DNA from: Actinernus sp. WN-2022
Taxonomy: Eukaryota > Cnidaria > Anthozoa > Actiniaria > Actinernidae
DNA length: 64,000 nt
Direction: 5' to 3'
Assembly: GCA_030867875.1 (NCBI GenBank)
Contig: JAOWCC010001589.1
Location: 84,219,537 to 84,283,536 of the forward strand
Part shown: positions 42,701-45,700 of the stretch, one piece after another
Numbering within the stretch: the stretch's first letter is position 1
How the letters are laid out: every line of letters starts with the position of its first letter
Position numbers and translations under genes: made by a program
The notes under the pieces: generated by a model
The model's database searches: none
Told to the model about the DNA's origin: nothing
Seen by the model: only the letters and a program-made list of their open reading frames with translations

Positions 42701-45700
42701 GCTATTTTATACAAGCTTGGGAGCTCTCCGGCATTCGACTTCCAAAATAGCGCTAGATCCAATTCTCCGCTCTTGCTGTGTTTAACCGCTGCTGGGCCAA
42801 TGACGCTTACGTACATGTGCCACTCGCTTTTGGGGACATCTTTCATCCCGGGGATGCAGTTTATTGACTGATAGTCCACATCTACATTAATAAGATTTCG
42901 AGGATCAAGTATTCTGACTTCTTGTAAGAACTGATTGCCCGGCTGCGCTCCCTCAACAACGTACTTCTTCAGCTTCGCATGAGCGTCAGTAAATGCTGAC
43001 CTCACAGTGTCGACGACTTCCTCCTTCTCTCCACTATTGAAAAAAATGGGTCCAGCGAAACAAAATTCCAAGTCGCCTTCATTCAACGAAGAATTCGCGT
43101 GAAGGAGGAAGAGAAGACTCTCCATTATATTCTGTGACTGGGTTACGTGGGGAATCATCTGTTGGAAATAATCAAGAAGAGCTATTAATCTCGGTCCCAT
43201 GGCTTCGATGACCATCAGCTGAGCATGCAGGATCTTCATGAAAGATTCATCTTCGTACATTTCCTCAAGTCGCAACAGTGAACTGCTCGCAATATGTCTC
43301 CCACGTTCGAGCTCTTGATCAATGAACCCCTTGTAAAGCGAGTAATACTTCGCGTGGTAGATGGCAGAGTCAAACCATGCTGACCAGCTCTTTGTGGTCG
43401 GATTAGGGGGCATGGTAGCCTTGCCTTCAAGACTAGCGGTACAATTAAGAAAGTTCAAAAACCGACTTTTGCGACCACTTGGAATAAAAAACAAATTTCG
43501 AATACACTTCGCAAACTCAGTGGCCGCGCTAAAGTGCTTCTTAAAATCATTTGCCACGAGACTTACGATATGACTATGGCAAGTGATATGAACGCAATAC
43601 TGGAACAAGCAGGAGAGAGTATCTTGAAATGCTTTTTTCATATAAGCAGCATTATCAGAGTTGAAAATTAGCACATTGTCAAAGTCTATTCCATACTCAT
43701 TGACAGTCTTAACGACTGCTTGAGACACTGTCTTATTGTTCGTCTCCGATAGAAAGTGTGTGTCTAACAAGAAAGCAATGTTGTGTCCGCTTGGGGAAAG
43801 CTCATCAAAGTCGAGAATTGTCACCATAACATCCAAAACATACCTTCCGTCGTCATCGCTTAGCTCATCCACCATAAGGGCTACATTTCTATTATTTAAC
43901 AGTTCTTTTAGTTCCGCTTTCTCAGCCTCGTACACGTCAAAAAGATAATCACGAAGTTGCGCGCACTTCGGTATGGCTCCTCCGTTAACCACTTGGGATT
44001 TCAAGAAGTCTCTCATCTCAGGGTTGTCAGACTTGTGTAGTGGTATATTCGAAGCAGTACATGCTTTGATCCACTCATGACATACTTTAACTTTTTCCTC
44101 TTGGGCTTGGGTCTTACATTCAAAAGATGTTTTCAGCGTCTGCTGTCTGCTACTGTCGGATTTCTGCGCTCTTCTCTTGTGCGACGCAGCCTCGAGGTGT
44201 TTATCGAGAACAGATTTTCTCACATGGTCGACTACAAGATTGCATGTGGAACAAAATAACAGGCCGTTATCAGCATGAAATGTACCTTTTGGGTATTGAT
44301 TTACTCGATCTCGAGCTGAAATATTTATCGCTTCATGACGTTTCCGTTTAATTTCCTCTGTTGATTCTCTTACAACGAAATTATCCATGTTTTTAAATCA
44401 TAATTGAACTCGCAAAACGCTACATATGGAGGAACTCGATCTGAAAAGAATTCACATTTTCCCGCGGAAAACGTAAAAACAGAGTTTTTTCTATTCCAAA
44501 TTGTGATTCGCCACTTAGGAAACTTTGTCTATAGACTTTCCACCAATAATGAGGCACGTTCTATCGAAGTTTAGACAACAGGCCCGCACGGTTTTCAACA
44601 TAGAACGCCTTGTTATTCCCGTTGTGAATCGTTGTTTCGATTGCTCGATGGTCGACGATTTGGGAAGGAAATCTACTGTTAACTTCGGATAAATTGGGTA
44701 AGAGTCTTTGTGAAATAGCGAAAATAGATACCTGTTTAATGATTTTCTATAAATTTCTCCAAATTATGCAGGATTATGCGGGAATTGCCGGATTATGCGG
44801 ATTATGCGAAGCAAGCCAAATTATGCGGGTCCGCATCCGCGCATAATTCCATAAGCCCTGATTAATACCGTCTAAGTATGTATCATGCGACAGCGTATTT
44901 CTCTCTGATCTGAGGAGCTTGAACCAGAACTGGAGTTCTCTCTAACAGCATTAAACCAGAGTTTTGTGTTTCCAGTTCAACAGCTGTTTTGGAATTAAGG
45001 CCTGTCATTAGAAGCCAGCTTCTGCCAATTATCACCAAAAAGTATGATGATGATCATCAGAGCTCATGAATCTTTGAAGGGTTTTGAGTACTTCTGCGAA
45101 GATATTTTTGGCTTACAAAGAATACTTTATGTTCTGGGCTTGTTTGAAATGGTGAAAATTTTACCTTTCCTGACCCATGACCGCGTAAGAAAAAGCCTGG
45201 GTCGATTCTGGATCTTACAGCAACAGCAACTTAAAACAACTTAAAACTTAATGACGACCCTGATAAATTATTTACAGCTCCGTGTCATACTTTCAGATTA
45301 TATACATGTACATGTACTTACGTCCAAAAAGTTGTCAAGAAGAGATGGGTCCTTATTGACAATAAATTCTTGCACCTGATTTATTAAGAACATTTCATTA
45401 TTACCAAATGCACTGGCCATAATAAATTATCATTTGACATCTGATTGTAAAAAGACACAAATCAATACAATGCAATGGCAGGAAGTACTTTCCCACTTTC
45501 AATCCTAATCTGTCAATAAGTATTTACCTGTTTAAGACAGTTAAGTTTGCCTTCTTTCTCCAATTGAGCTTGGTTCAACAGATCAATAACCTGATTATAA
45601 AATGAAGAAATTCAGTTCTTATCTGCTGAATGTAATTTCTCTGCTGCACAAGAGCAGCAGCATTTTATTATCAACCAGTATATGAATAGTATACACTGCT

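Larger units (their letters stand above)
39889..44860 (-). mobile_element. hAT-like element carrying the fusion gene (left terminus degraded)
   Basis: Four ATTATGCGGG motifs at 39889-39953 and five close copies at 44763-44829 flank the gene, like subterminal transposase sites. The right edge reads CGCATAATTCCATAAGCCCTG-like, giving an inward CAGGGCTTATGG terminus as in hAT elements. No matching left terminus was seen: the left side abuts an inverted LINE fragment. The copy is therefore probably immobile although its gene is intact. Confidence 0.6.
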
